This document shows, one piece after another, positions 17,432 through 24,573 of a stretch of 35,547 bases of DNA. The notes under the pieces were generated by a model. The model ran no database searches. It saw only the letters and a program-made list of their open reading frames with translations, and had not been told where the DNA came from. The translations under genes and the position numbers were made by a program. The stretch covers positions 1-35,547 of the forward strand of contig NZ_LYVQ01000042.1 in NCBI RefSeq assembly GCF_001984095.1. The letters run 5' to 3'. How positions within the stretch are numbered: the stretch's first letter is position 1; the number at the start of each line of letters is the position of its first letter. This DNA comes from Pelomonas sp. KK5. Lineage in GTDB: Bacteria; Pseudomonadota; Gammaproteobacteria; Burkholderiales; Burkholderiaceae_C.

Positions 17432-18358
17432 ATGGACCGCCTGAAGCAGATCGAATCCTTCGTTGCCGTTGCCACCAAGGGCAGCCTGACCGCTGCCGCG
17501 CTGGGAGAAGGCGTCGCACCCGCGGTGATGGGGCGCCGCATCGACGCGCTGGAGGAGCGCCTGGGCGTCAAGCTGCTGGTGCGCACGACGCGCCGCATCT
17601 CGCTGACGCACGAGGGCAGCGCCTTCCTGGAAGACTGCCAGCGACTGCTCGCCGAGCTGGCCAATGCCGAATCCAGCGTCAGCGCTGGCGGGGTCAAGGC
17701 CAGCGGGCATTTGCGCATCACCGCCCCGGCCGGTTTCGGCCGACGTCATGTGGCGCCGCTGATCCCGGAGTTCCTGGCCCGGCACCCCGACGTCAGCGTC
17801 TCGCTGAACCTCAGCGACCGGGTGGTCGACATCGTCAACGAGGGCTTCGACTGCGCCGTGCGGGTCGGTGACCTGCCGGATTCAAGCCTTGTCAGCACCC
17901 GGCTGGCCGACAACCGTCGCCTGTGCGTGGCCACGCCGGCCTATCTGAAGCGGGCCGGCACTCCGAAGCACCCATCGGAGCTGTCCCGCCACTCCTGCCT
18001 GACGCTCAGCTCCGACGCCAGCCAGACCCGCGGCTGGGCCTTCATCGTCGACGGTGCGCTGACCCACCTGCGCCCCAGCGGCCGGCTCGACTGCAGCGAC
18101 GGCCAAGTGCTGCACGACTGGTGCCTGGCCGGCATGGGCATCGCCTGGCGCAGCACCTGGGAGGTGGAACTGGACATCGCCGCCGGCCGCCTGGTCAGCG
18201 TGCTGGACCACTTCGCCGCCGCGCCGAACGGCATCTACGCGCTGTTCCCCCATGCCAAGCATCTGCCGCTGCGGGTGCGCCTGTGGATCGACATGCTGAA
18301 AATGAAATACGGCAGCGCGGCGTACTGGACGCCGGCTGCCGCATCGAAGGCGAGCTGA
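17432..18358 (+). CDS. LysR-family transcriptional regulator
   Basis: This is a DNA-binding regulator of 308 residues, the usual LysR size. The N-terminal winged helix-turn-helix covers about residues 1-60 (MDRLKQIESFVAVATKGSLTAA, then the recognition segment APAVMGRRIDALEERLG). The effector-binding domain follows (about 88-300) with the typical GHLRITAPAGFGRRHVAPLIPEF segment. This subtype resembles the large proteobacterial group that includes AaeR- and DmlR-like proteins. It is divergent from glcB with 125 bp between, the usual arrangement for LysR proteins controlling their neighbour, so control of malate synthase is a reasonable guess. The effector is unknown. It ends 21 bp from the converging PsiF-family gene. 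Confidence 0.93.
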   Translation: MDRLKQIESFVAVATKGSLTAAALGEGVAPAVMGRRIDALEERLGVKLLVRTTRRISLTHEGSAFLEDCQRLLAELANAESSVSAGGVKASGHLRITAPAGFGRRHVAPLIPEFLARHPDVSVSLNLSDRVVDIVNEGFDCAVRVGDLPDSSLVSTRLADNRRLCVATPAYLKRAGTPKHPSELSRHSCLTLSSDASQTRGWAFIVDGALTHLRPSGRLDCSDGQVLHDWCLAGMGIAWRSTWEVELDIAAGRLVSVLDHFAAAPNGIYALFPHAKHLPLRVRLWIDMLKMKYGSAAYWTPAAASKAS

Positions 18359-18379
18359 GAGAGAAAAAAACGGAGGCGC

Positions 18380-18658
18380 TCAGCCCTTGGCCGAGTCGGC
18401 CACGCATTTCTTGACGAAGCTGGTCTTGGCAGCGCCATGCAGCTTCTTCTCACCCGCCTTGGCCTCGCAGGCCGCGCTGCCGCTGGCCGGCGCCGCGGCC
18501 GCCGTGTCGGCATTGCACTTCTTCAGGAAGCTGGTCTTGGCGGCGCCATGCAGCTTCTTGTCCTTGGCCTGGGCGTCGCAGGTGGCGTCCGCGGCGTGGG
18601 CGACGGAGAAGATCGCGGCCAGGGCGGTGGCAAAGACGATGCGTGACAGGGATTTCAT
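18380..18658 (-). CDS. PsiF-family secreted protein with two PsiF repeats
   Basis: This is a small exported protein of unknown biochemical role. The family is named after E. coli psiF, which is induced by phosphate starvation. The start at 18658 (92 residues) was chosen because AAAGGA lies 7 nt upstream and it gives a signal peptide (MKSLSRIVFATALAAIFSVAHA, cleavage after residue 22). The mature part holds two copies of the PsiF motif, residues 27-48 and 64-85, each Cys-x3-A...KKLHGAAKTSF-x-KKC, joined by an Ala/Pro-rich linker. The copies are also close at DNA level (roughly 18412-18472 and 18526-18583), which suggests recent internal duplication. Each repeat has two cysteines that could form a disulfide. 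No Pho box was seen upstream. It lies downstream of another PsiF-family gene on the same strand. Confidence 0.9.
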   Translation of the reverse strand: MKSLSRIVFATALAAIFSVAHAADATCDAQAKDKKLHGAAKTSFLKKCNADTAAAAPASGSAACEAKAGEKKLHGAAKTSFVKKCVADSAKG

Positions 18659-18763
18659 GCGGTTTTCCTTTGCGTTGGATGGCCAGGTGGCCAAGGGCAT
18701 TCAAGCACGCCCGCGACAGGCGGACAAGATTGAATGGCCGCTGTGCAACGCATCGCGCAAATG

Positions 18764-18788
18764 AAAAGGAGACCCGCGCGGGGCCTCC
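18764..18788 (-). terminator. Probable Rho-independent terminator of the short PsiF gene
   Basis: Read on the minus strand, GGAGGCCC and GGGTCTCC form an 8-bp stem (one G-U pair in RNA) with a CGCGC loop, followed by TTTT. It lies about 90 bp after the stop codon at 18880. The tandem repeat therefore lies between the stop codon and this terminator, in the 3' untranslated region. Confidence 0.7.
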
Positions 18789-18802
18789 CTGGTAAGCGTT
18801 TG

Positions 18803-18878
18803 AAACCGAAGGTTCGCCAAACCGAAGGTTCGATAAACCGAAGGGTCGCCAAACCAAAGGCTCGGCAAACGGAAGGTG
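18803..18878. repeat. Tandem repeat, 16-bp unit, 4.75 copies
   Basis: The unit AAACCGAAGGTTCGCC is repeated head to tail with exact 16-bp spacing, starting at 18803, 18819, 18835, 18851 and 18867 (last copy 12 bp). Units 1 and 2 differ only in the last two bases, unit 3 at one base, units 4 and 5 at several. Each intact unit contains the small dyad AACC-GAA-GGTT. The array starts 1 bp beyond the stop codon of the short PsiF gene and runs towards its terminator. Its length is not a multiple of three, and no gene covers it. Confidence 0.93.
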
Positions 18879-18879
18879 C

Positions 18880-19083
18880 TCAGGCCTTCTTGGCGCTCAG
18901 GCATTCCTTCATGAAGGCCTTGCGGTCGGCGCCCTTCTTGTTGGCCGCCTTGGCGTCGGCATTGCAGGTCTTCATCCTCTCGCGCTGCGCGGTGCGGGCG
19001 GCGGAATCCTTGGCCATGGCGGCACCGCTGCCGAGCGCGGCGACGGCCAGGACGATCAGGCTGATCAGGGGCTTCTTCATCAT
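18880..19083 (-). CDS. Short PsiF-family secreted protein
   Basis: This 67-residue exported protein is a second PsiF-family member next to the two-repeat one. The start at 19083 (MMKKPLISLIVLAVAALGSGAAMA, cleavage after residue 24) has AAGGAAG 6 nt upstream. The next codon is also ATG (19080). A longer frame to 19248 lacks a ribosome binding site and would bury the signal peptide. The mature part carries one degenerate PsiF motif at about residues 36-62 (RMKTCNADAKAANKKGADRKAFMKEC), lacking the KKLHGAA core. Function is unknown. The leader contains an inverted repeat that can pair with the Shine-Dalgarno sequence, and a 16-bp tandem repeat follows the stop codon. Confidence 0.85.
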   Translation of the reverse strand: MMKKPLISLIVLAVAALGSGAAMAKDSAARTAQRERMKTCNADAKAANKKGADRKAFMKECLSAKKA

Positions 19084-19086
19084 GCG

Positions 19087-19129
19087 GAACTTCCTTCCCA
19101 GGGGCTGGGCATTGCGTTGAGGGAAGTTC
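19087..19129 (-). promoter_or_regulatory. Inverted repeat that could mask the SD of the short PsiF gene
   Basis: In the mRNA, GAACTTCC (19122-19129) can pair perfectly with GGAAGTTC (19087-19094), which contains the GGAAG of the Shine-Dalgarno sequence 3 nt before the AUG. Between the arms, CCCAG-CCC-CTGGG forms a nested hairpin. This geometry would allow control of translation. Confidence 0.45.
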
Positions 19130-19181
19130 ATTGCAGCAGCGGCCCGCGAGCCGGGCAACGCGGTTTCGTGGGGGCCCGCGC

Positions 19182-19195
19182 TGTCAGTTTTTACG
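19182..19195 (-). repeat. Short dispersed motif TGTCAGTTTTYACG, copy 2
   Basis: TGTCAGTTTTTACG, followed by CGCTCGCT, abuts the kinase stop codon (19205). It differs from the copy at 14915-14928 at one of 14 bases. No T-run hairpin is present, so it is not clearly a terminator. Confidence 0.3.
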
Positions 19196-19204
19196 ATCGC
19201 TCGC

Positions 19205-20569
19205 TCAGAGGATGCGCCGCGGGTGGGCCATCGACTCGTGCGCCGCATGCAGCCGGCGCACCAGCACCTGGATGAAGGCGCGATCGAAGCGGTGCTGGCA
19301 CTCGGGGCTCAGCAGGCCCAGCGAGTCGGGCGTGAACGAGATCGTCGTGCACTGCTCGCTGACGCGGATGTCGGTGCTGTGACGTCGAAGATCGGGGTTA
19401 GGCGCCAGGTACGCCATCTCGCCGACCGAGGTGCCCTTGCCCAGCGTCGCCACCTTGGCGCCATCGCGCCAGACCTCCACCGCCCCCTGGGCGATGATGT
19501 GGAAGGTGTTGCCTTCCTGGCCCTTCTTGTAGAGCGCGTGCTCCAGAGGATAGCGGCGCCAGCGCGCGCGGTGCACCACCTCCCAGAGCTCCACATCGCC
19601 GAAGTCGGCGAAGAACTCCAGCTCGCGCAGCATGTTGAAGCGCTCCGAGTCCTTGACCTCGTGCAGCCGCGCCAGCGGCACCAGTTGCTTGGCGACCAGG
19701 TCGGACAGCGCGCGGCCGAAGCTCTCCCAGTCCAGGTAGCGTTCGGCCGGGTGCTTGGCCAGCGCCTTGGCGATGACGGCATCCAGCTCCGGCGTCACAC
19801 CGCCGCGCAGGTCCACCAGCGAGGCGGGCTGCTGATGGTAGATCTGGTGCATCAGCGCCATCTGGTTGGGCGCGTCGAAGGGCGGACGGCCGGCCACCAG
19901 GTTGTAGAGCACGGCGCCGAGCGAGTAGATGTCGGCCCGGCAGTCGACGTCGCCGCCCTCGATCTGCTCCGGCGGCATGAAGGCCAGCGAGCCGACACGG
20001 TGCACCTGGGTCGTGTCCGAATGGAGGTTCAGCGCGGAGCCGAAGTCGCTGACCTTGACGTCGGTGACGTGGCCCTGGTTGTCCAGCACCACCAGCAGGT
20101 TGGCCGGCTTCACGTCGCGGTGGATCACGCCCTGGCGGAACACGTAGCTCAGCGCCATCGCGCACTTGAAGCCCAGTTCCACGATCTGGTCCAGCGGCAG
20201 CAGGCGGTCGCTGCGGCAGAAGTGCTTCAGCGTCAGGCCCGGCACGTACTCCATCACCAGGTAGGGCTGCTCGGGGTCGGGCACCGCATCCAGGATCTGC
20301 ACGACGTTCGGATGCTGCAGCCGCCCTGCCAGCGCCGCCTCCGCCGCGTAGAAATGCAGGCTGTAGTCGCCCTGCTGCCCGGCCTCGGCGCGAGCGGCCC
20401 AGCCGCGCATGCGCTTGATCGCGACCTCGCGGCCCTTGAACTCGTCCAGCGCCAGGAAGACGTCGCTGGTCGCGCCCTCCCCGAGCTGGCGCTGCACTTT
20501 GTAGCGCCCGATGCGCGCGGGCAGGTTGACGCTTGAATCAAGCGTTAGGCTGGAGTCCAGGGACGACAT
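19205..20569 (-). CDS. Ser/Thr protein kinase with C-terminal cyclic-nucleotide-binding domain
   Basis: This is a soluble Hanks-type protein kinase fused to a cNMP-binding domain, which suggests phosphorylation controlled by cAMP or cGMP. The kinase domain covers about residues 20-285: glycine loop GEGATSDVF (30-38), AIK lysine K52, HRDVKPANLL with catalytic D152, DFG with D175, and PPEQIEGG in place of APE. The C-terminal domain (about 320-435) has the cNMP beta-barrel pattern and a phosphate-binding-cassette-like VGEMAYL with downstream RRHST. No membrane segment is seen, unlike PknB-type kinases. The ATG at 20569 (454 residues) is preferred. A TTG eight codons upstream is possible. No obvious Shine-Dalgarno sequence precedes either. 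The gene is divergent from argS with 38 bp between. No phosphatase or FHA protein is nearby. Confidence 0.93.
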   Translation of the reverse strand: MSSLDSSLTLDSSVNLPARIGRYKVQRQLGEGATSDVFLALDEFKGREVAIKRMRGWAARAEAGQQGDYSLHFYAAEAALAGRLQHPNVVQILDAVPDPEQPYLVMEYVPGLTLKHFCRSDRLLPLDQIVELGFKCAMALSYVFRQGVIHRDVKPANLLVVLDNQGHVTDVKVSDFGSALNLHSDTTQVHRVGSLAFMPPEQIEGGDVDCRADIYSLGAVLYNLVAGRPPFDAPNQMALMHQIYHQQPASLVDLRGGVTPELDAVIAKALAKHPAERYLDWESFGRALSDLVAKQLVPLARLHEVKDSERFNMLRELEFFADFGDVELWEVVHRARWRRYPLEHALYKKGQEGNTFHIIAQGAVEVWRDGAKVATLGKGTSVGEMAYLAPNPDLRRHSTDIRVSEQCTTISFTPDSLGLLSPECQHRFDRAFIQVLVRRLHAAHESMAHPRRIL

Positions 20570-20595
20570 GCCCGGGATGATAACCAGCGGCAAAT

Positions 20596-20601
20596 TAGAA
20601 T
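20596..20601 (+). promoter_or_regulatory. Candidate -10 box for argS, leaderless geometry
   Basis: TAGAAT (5 of 6 to TATAAT) ends 6 nt before the argS ATG, so transcription would begin at or near the A of the start codon. No -35 box is recognisable and no Shine-Dalgarno sequence precedes the ATG. The same spacing occurs at 27879-27884. Confidence 0.45.
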
Positions 20602-20607
20602 CGCCCC

Positions 20608-22314
20608 ATGATCCAAGCCAAGCAGGAACTGCTCGCCGCCCTGGGCGAAGCCATCCAGGAATTGAGCCCCGGCGCCGAACTGGCCGCCGCCTTCGAATCG
20701 CCCAAGCAGGCCAGCCACGGCGACTTCGCCTGCACGGCGGCCATGCAGCTGGCGCGACCGCTCAAGAAGAACCCGCGCGAACTGGCACAGGCGCTGATCG
20801 CCGCGCTGCAGGCCAAGCCGGCCTTCGGGCGCTGGGTCGAGTCGCTGGAGATCGCCGGCCCCGGCTTCATCAACATCCGCCTGAAGCCCGCTGCCAAGCA
20901 GTCGGTGGTGGCCGAGGTGCTGGCCGGCGGCGCCGGCTTCGGCACCCAGGCCAGTGACGGCCGCCATGTGATGGTCGAGTTCGTCTCGGCAAACCCGACC
21001 GGCCCGCTGCACGTCGGCCACGCGCGCCAGGCCGCGCTGGGCGATGCGCTGTGCAACCTGTTCACGACGCAGGGCGCCGACGTCACCCGCGAGTTCTACT
21101 ACAACGATGCCGGCGTGCAGATCGCCACGCTGGCCAACTCGACGCAGTGCCGCTTGAAGGGCCTGAAGCCCGGCGACGCCGGCTGGCCCGAGAGCGCCTA
21201 CAACGGCGACTACATCCAGGACATCGCCGACGCCTTCCTGCGCAAGGAATCGATCCAGGCCGACGACCGCGCCTTCACCGCCAGCGGCGACATCGAGGAC
21301 CTGGACAGCATCCGCGGCTTCGCCGTGGCCTACCTGCGCCGCGAGCAGGACCTGGACCTGCAGGCCTTCGGCCTCAAGTTCGACAACTACTTCCTCGAGA
21401 CCAGCCTCTACAGCTCCGGCGCGGTCGAGAACACCGTGCAGGCGCTGATCGCCAAGGGCAAGACCTTCGAGGAGGGCGGCGCGCTGTGGCTGCGCACCAC
21501 CGAATACGGGGACGACAAGGACCGCGTGATGCGCAAGTCCGAAGGTGGCTACACCTACTTCGTGCCGGACGTTGCGTACCACACGATCAAGTTCCAGCGC
21601 GGCTTCACCAAGTGCATCAACGTGCAGGGCACCGACCACCACGGCACCATCGCCCGCGTGCGCGGCGGCCTGCAGGCGCTGGACATCGGCATCCCGCAGG
21701 GCTTCCCCGACTACGTGCTGCACAAGATGGTCACCGTGATGCGCGGCGGCGAGGAGGTCAAGATCTCCAAGCGCGCCGGCAGCTACGTGACGCTGCGCGA
21801 CCTGGTCGACTGGACCAGCCGCGACGCGGTGCGCTTCTTCCTGATCAGCCGCAAGGCCGACACCGAGTTCGTCTTCGACGTCGACCTCGCGCTGAAGCAG
21901 AACGACGAGAACCCGGTCTTCTACGTGCAGTACGCCCATGCGCGCATCTGCTCGATCATCCGCAATTGGGGCGGCGACGAGACCACGCTGAACAGCGCCG
22001 ACCTGGGCCTGCTGAACGCCCCGACCGAGCTGGCGCTGATGCTCAAGCTGGCCGACTACCCGCGCATGCTGGCCGGCGCCGCCGAGGGCCTGGCCCCGCA
22101 CGATGTGGCCTTCTACCTGCGCGATCTGGCCGCCGCCTTCCACAGCTACTATGCGGCCGAGCGCGTGCTGGACCAGGCGCCCGCCCTGACCCAGGCGCGC
22201 GTGGCGCTGCTGGCGGCGACCCGCCAGGTGCTGCGCAACGGCCTGCAGGTGCTGGGCGTCAGCGCGCCTGATCAGATGTCTCGAGAAGCGACGGCAGCAA
22301 CGGAGAACGCATGA
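20608..22314 (+). CDS. argS: Arginyl-tRNA synthetase
   Basis: This class I aminoacyl-tRNA synthetase attaches arginine to tRNA-Arg in the cytoplasm. The 568 residues include the N-terminal Arg-tRNA-synthetase domain (about 1-95), the catalytic core with the HIGH-type motif HVGH at 135-138 preceded by [11 protein letters not shown], the KMSKS-type motif KISKR at 385-389, and the C-terminal DALR anticodon-binding domain (about 440-560; [10 protein letters not shown] at its start). All expected parts are present. The ATG at 20608 lacks a Shine-Dalgarno sequence and sits 6 nt after a -10-like TAGAAT, so the transcript may be leaderless. The stop codon overlaps the start of the SPOR gene (ATGA), which suggests coupled translation. 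Confidence 0.98.
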   Translation: MIQAKQELLAALGEAIQELSPGAELAAAFESPKQASHGDFACTAAMQLARPLKKNPRELAQALIAALQAKPAFGRWVESLEIAGPGFINIRLKPAAKQSVVAEVLAGGAGFGTQASDGRHVMVEFVSANPTGPLHVGHARQAALGDALCNLFTTQGADVTREFYYNDAGVQIATLANSTQCRLKGLKPGDAGWPESAYNGDYIQDIADAFLRKESIQADDRAFTASGDIEDLDSIRGFAVAYLRREQDLDLQAFGLKFDNYFLETSLYSSGAVENTVQALIAKGKTFEEGGALWLRTTEYGDDKDRVMRKSEGGYTYFVPDVAYHTIKFQRGFTKCINVQGTDHHGTIARVRGGLQALDIGIPQGFPDYVLHKMVTVMRGGEEVKISKRAGSYVTLRDLVDWTSRDAVRFFLISRKADTEFVFDVDLALKQNDENPVFYVQYAHARICSIIRNWGGDETTLNSADLGLLNAPTELALMLKLADYPRMLAGAAEGLAPHDVAFYLRDLAAAFHSYYAAERVLDQAPALTQARVALLAATRQVLRNGLQVLGVSAPDQMSREATAATENA

Positions 22315-23003
22315 GCGGCAACGGTGGCAAGAAGGGCAGTGGCAGCAGCAACAACAAGAGGCAGGAACAGCGCGGCGGCTTCGTCCTCGGCCTGATCGTC
22401 GGCCTGCTGCTGGGCCTGGCAGTGGCGCTGGGCGTGGCGCTGTACATCACCAAGGTGCCGGTGCCCTTCATCAACAAGGTGCCGCAGCGCACCGCCGAGC
22501 AGGACGCCGAGGAGGCGCTGCGCAACAAGAACTGGGATCCGAACGCGCCGCTGGCCAGCAAGTCGGGCGCCAAGGCCGCCAGCGGCACGGTCGGCGGCAC
22601 CGCCGTCCCTGCGCCTGCCCCAGCGGACAACGCCGTGGCGCCCGCCACGGCGCCGCCGGTCGCCGCCGCACCCGCGGCACCGGCCGCCTCCAAGGCCGAC
22701 GCCACGAAGAAGCCGGCCGACAAGGCCCTGGCCGCCGCCAGCGCCGCCATGTCCGGCGGCAACGACCCGTACGTCTACTTCGTCCAGGCCGGTGCCTACA
22801 CCCAGGCCGAGGACGCCGAGCAGCAGCGCGCCAAGCTGGCCATGCAGGGCTTCGCCGCCAAGGTGCTGGAGCGCGAGCAGGCCGGCCGCACCGTCTACCG
22901 CGTGCGCATGGGCCCGCTGGACGGCCGCGCCGAGGCCGAGGACCTGCAGCGCAAGGTCGAGGCCGCCGGCGTGGAAACCAATCTGGTCCGCGTCCAGCGC
23001 TGA
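22311..23003 (+). CDS. SPOR-domain membrane protein, FtsN-like layout
   Basis: This is a bitopic inner-membrane protein of 230 residues whose C-terminal SPOR domain should bind glycan strands stripped of stem peptides at the division septum. A short basic cytoplasmic tail (1-22, rich in Gly/Lys/Asn) is followed by one membrane span (about 24-46), a periplasmic Ala/Pro-rich linker (about 80-150) and the SPOR domain (about 155-228; [41 protein letters not shown]). The layout is that of FtsN and related proteins, but SPOR proteins are numerous, so a strict FtsN role is not claimed. It overlaps argS by 4 bp and has GGAG before its ATG. An argS - SPOR - dsbA order is common in Burkholderiales. Confidence 0.93.
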   Translation: MSGNGGKKGSGSSNNKRQEQRGGFVLGLIVGLLLGLAVALGVALYITKVPVPFINKVPQRTAEQDAEEALRNKNWDPNAPLASKSGAKAASGTVGGTAVPAPAPADNAVAPATAPPVAAAPAAPAASKADATKKPADKALAAASAAMSGGNDPYVYFVQAGAYTQAEDAEQQRAKLAMQGFAAKVLEREQAGRTVYRVRMGPLDGRAEAEDLQRKVEAAGVETNLVRVQR

Positions 23004-23112
23004 ATGATCTGCGTTCGGTCAGCGAACCGCTCCGATACCCCGTTAAGGCGGCACTAAGCCAGCCTTCGCTAAGCTGTCCCGACACATCCGTTTCGCCCAA
23101 GGAAAACCTGCC

Positions 23113-23790
23113 ATGTTGCTGCGTCGCCGCCATTTCTCCGCTGCCCTGCTGGGCGCTCCGGCCCTGTCCGCATTGGTGGCGCCGGGCGCCGCCATCGCCC
23201 AGGGCGGGCCGGTCGAAGGCCGGCAGTACCAGCGCATGGGCCAGCCGCTGCCCACGCCGCCGGGCAAGATCGAGGTGATCGAGTTCTTCTGGTACGGCTG
23301 CCCGCACTGCTTCGTCTTCGACCCGACGCTGGAAGCCTGGGTCAAGCAGCTGCCGGCCGACGTGGCCTTCCGCCGCGTCCACGTGGGCTTCAACGCGATG
23401 GTCAAGCTGCACCAGCGCCTGTTCTTCGCGCTGGAGGCGCTGGGTGTCGAAGCCCAGGTCCACGCCGGCATCTTCAACGCCTTCCACGTGCAGCGCCTGA
23501 GCCTGACCGACGAGGCCTCGATCACCGCGATGGTGACCAAGCTGGGCGTGGATCCGGTCAAGTTCAAGGCCGCCTTCAACTCCTTCGGCGTGCAGACCAA
23601 GGCGCAGGCCGCCACCAAGCTCAGCGAGGACTACCGCATCGACGGCGTGCCCACGCTGGCGATCGGCGGCCGCTTCGTCACCTCGCCCTCGATGGCCGGC
23701 ACCGGCATCAGTGGCTTGAACGAAGAAACCCTGGGCAAGAACGCCATCTCCGTGGCCGAGTACCTCGTCAAGCTGGCCCGCAAGGGCTGA
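23113..23790 (+). CDS. dsbA: Thiol:disulfide interchange protein DsbA
   Basis: This is the periplasmic oxidase that donates disulfide bonds to exported proteins and is re-oxidised by DsbB. The thioredoxin-like fold is interrupted by a helical insert. The active site is C63-P-H-C66 (WYGCPHCFVFD), the classic DsbA CPHC, and the cis-proline is P180 in GVPTLAIGG. The 225 residues begin with a signal sequence (about 1-29) that carries RRRHFSAALLG, so export by Tat rather than Sec is possible. The start at 23113 has AAGGAAAA about 10 nt upstream. It lies 109 bp after the SPOR gene; no terminator was seen in between, so partial co-transcription is possible. Confidence 0.95.
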   Translation: MLLRRRHFSAALLGAPALSALVAPGAAIAQGGPVEGRQYQRMGQPLPTPPGKIEVIEFFWYGCPHCFVFDPTLEAWVKQLPADVAFRRVHVGFNAMVKLHQRLFFALEALGVEAQVHAGIFNAFHVQRLSLTDEASITAMVTKLGVDPVKFKAAFNSFGVQTKAQAATKLSEDYRIDGVPTLAIGGRFVTSPSMAGTGISGLNEETLGKNAISVAEYLVKLARKG

Positions 23791-23856
23791 TTCCGCGGGG
23801 CGGCGCGCCTACAACAGCGGCACAAATCACTCGCCGGACTGGCCCGATGTGCGGGC

Positions 23857-23862
23857 TAGAAT
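23857..23862 (+). promoter_or_regulatory. Candidate -10 box upstream of lptA
   Basis: TAGAAT lies 23 nt before the lptA start codon, a suitable distance for a short leader. A -35 element is not recognisable at the expected distance. Confidence 0.35.
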
Positions 23863-23885
23863 GTTCTGCAAGATCTGTGCCGCCG

Positions 23886-24515
23886 ATGAAAAACCTGCCC
23901 CGCCTCCCGCTGCCGCCCCTGACCCTGCTGCTGATCGCCTCGCTGGCGACCGGCCCGGTCCAGGCCGAGAAGGGTGACCGGCTGAAGCCGCTGGTGGTCA
24001 CCTCCGACCGTCCCGGCCAGGCCGACCTGGCCAACCACCGCACCGAGCTCAACGGCGACGTCATCCTCACGCAGGGCACGATGGTGTTGCGGGCCGAGCG
24101 GGTCGACGTCCGCGAGACGCCGGACGGCTACTACCAGGCCTATGCCAACGGCACCGCGGCCAAGCAGGTCAGCTTCCGCCAGTCGCGCGACACGCCCGGC
24201 GAGTTCATCGAAGGTTCGGCCGATCAGCTCGAATACGACACCCGCGCCGACACCGTGCGCTTCGTGGGCAAGGCCCAGGTGCGCCGCCTGCGCGGCACGC
24301 AGGTCACAGACGAGGTCACCGGCGCCGCCATCATCTATGACAAGCGCACCGAGGTCTTCGCGGTGGAGGGCGGCAACGCCTCGCCCAACACCGGCGGCCG
24401 CTCGCGCCTGGTGCTGATGCCGCGCGCCGCCAGCGCACCTGAAGCCGCCGAGCCCGCCGCCTCCGGCGTGCCGCTGAAGCCCAGCCTCGTGCTGCAGCCG
24501 CGCAAGCCGTCATGA
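23886..24515 (+). CDS. lptA: LPS transport periplasmic protein LptA
   Basis: LptA forms the periplasmic bridge that carries lipopolysaccharide from the inner membrane (LptBFGC) to the outer-membrane LptD/E complex. The ATG at 23886 (209 residues) gives a signal peptide ending at about VQA-EKGD (residues 28/29). An upstream in-frame ATG at 23847 precedes the -10-like box and is not used here. The mature part has the OstA/LptA beta-jellyroll pattern: ITSDRP-type opening ([12 protein letters not shown]), [45 protein letters not shown], then [21 protein letters not shown] short Ala/Pro-rich tail ends it. lptB follows by 58 bp and then rpoN, the standard proteobacterial order. LptC would be expected upstream in many genomes but is not here. 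Confidence 0.95.
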   Translation: MKNLPRLPLPPLTLLLIASLATGPVQAEKGDRLKPLVVTSDRPGQADLANHRTELNGDVILTQGTMVLRAERVDVRETPDGYYQAYANGTAAKQVSFRQSRDTPGEFIEGSADQLEYDTRADTVRFVGKAQVRRLRGTQVTDEVTGAAIIYDKRTEVFAVEGGNASPNTGGRSRLVLMPRAASAPEAAEPAASGVPLKPSLVLQPRKPS

Positions 24516-24573
24516 GCGCGCCGGGCCGTCCCAAGCGCTCGGCTCCGGAGCGCGCAGCGCGGAGGATCGTCCA

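Noticed and set aside
18354-18384. GCTGAG/CTCAGC inverted repeat over the converging stops of the LysR and PsiF genes as a bidirectional terminator
   Set aside because: The stem is only 6 bp with a 19-nt loop. An A-run lies inside the loop rather than after the stem, so support is too weak.
18803-18878. The tandem repeat as a CRISPR array
   Set aside because: Units are 16 bp and directly adjacent without spacers, and no cas genes are present.
18701-18904. Small minus-strand frames through the 16-bp tandem repeat
   Set aside because: The repeat period is not a multiple of three, the frames lack ribosome binding sites and overlap a terminator, and the peptides resemble no protein.
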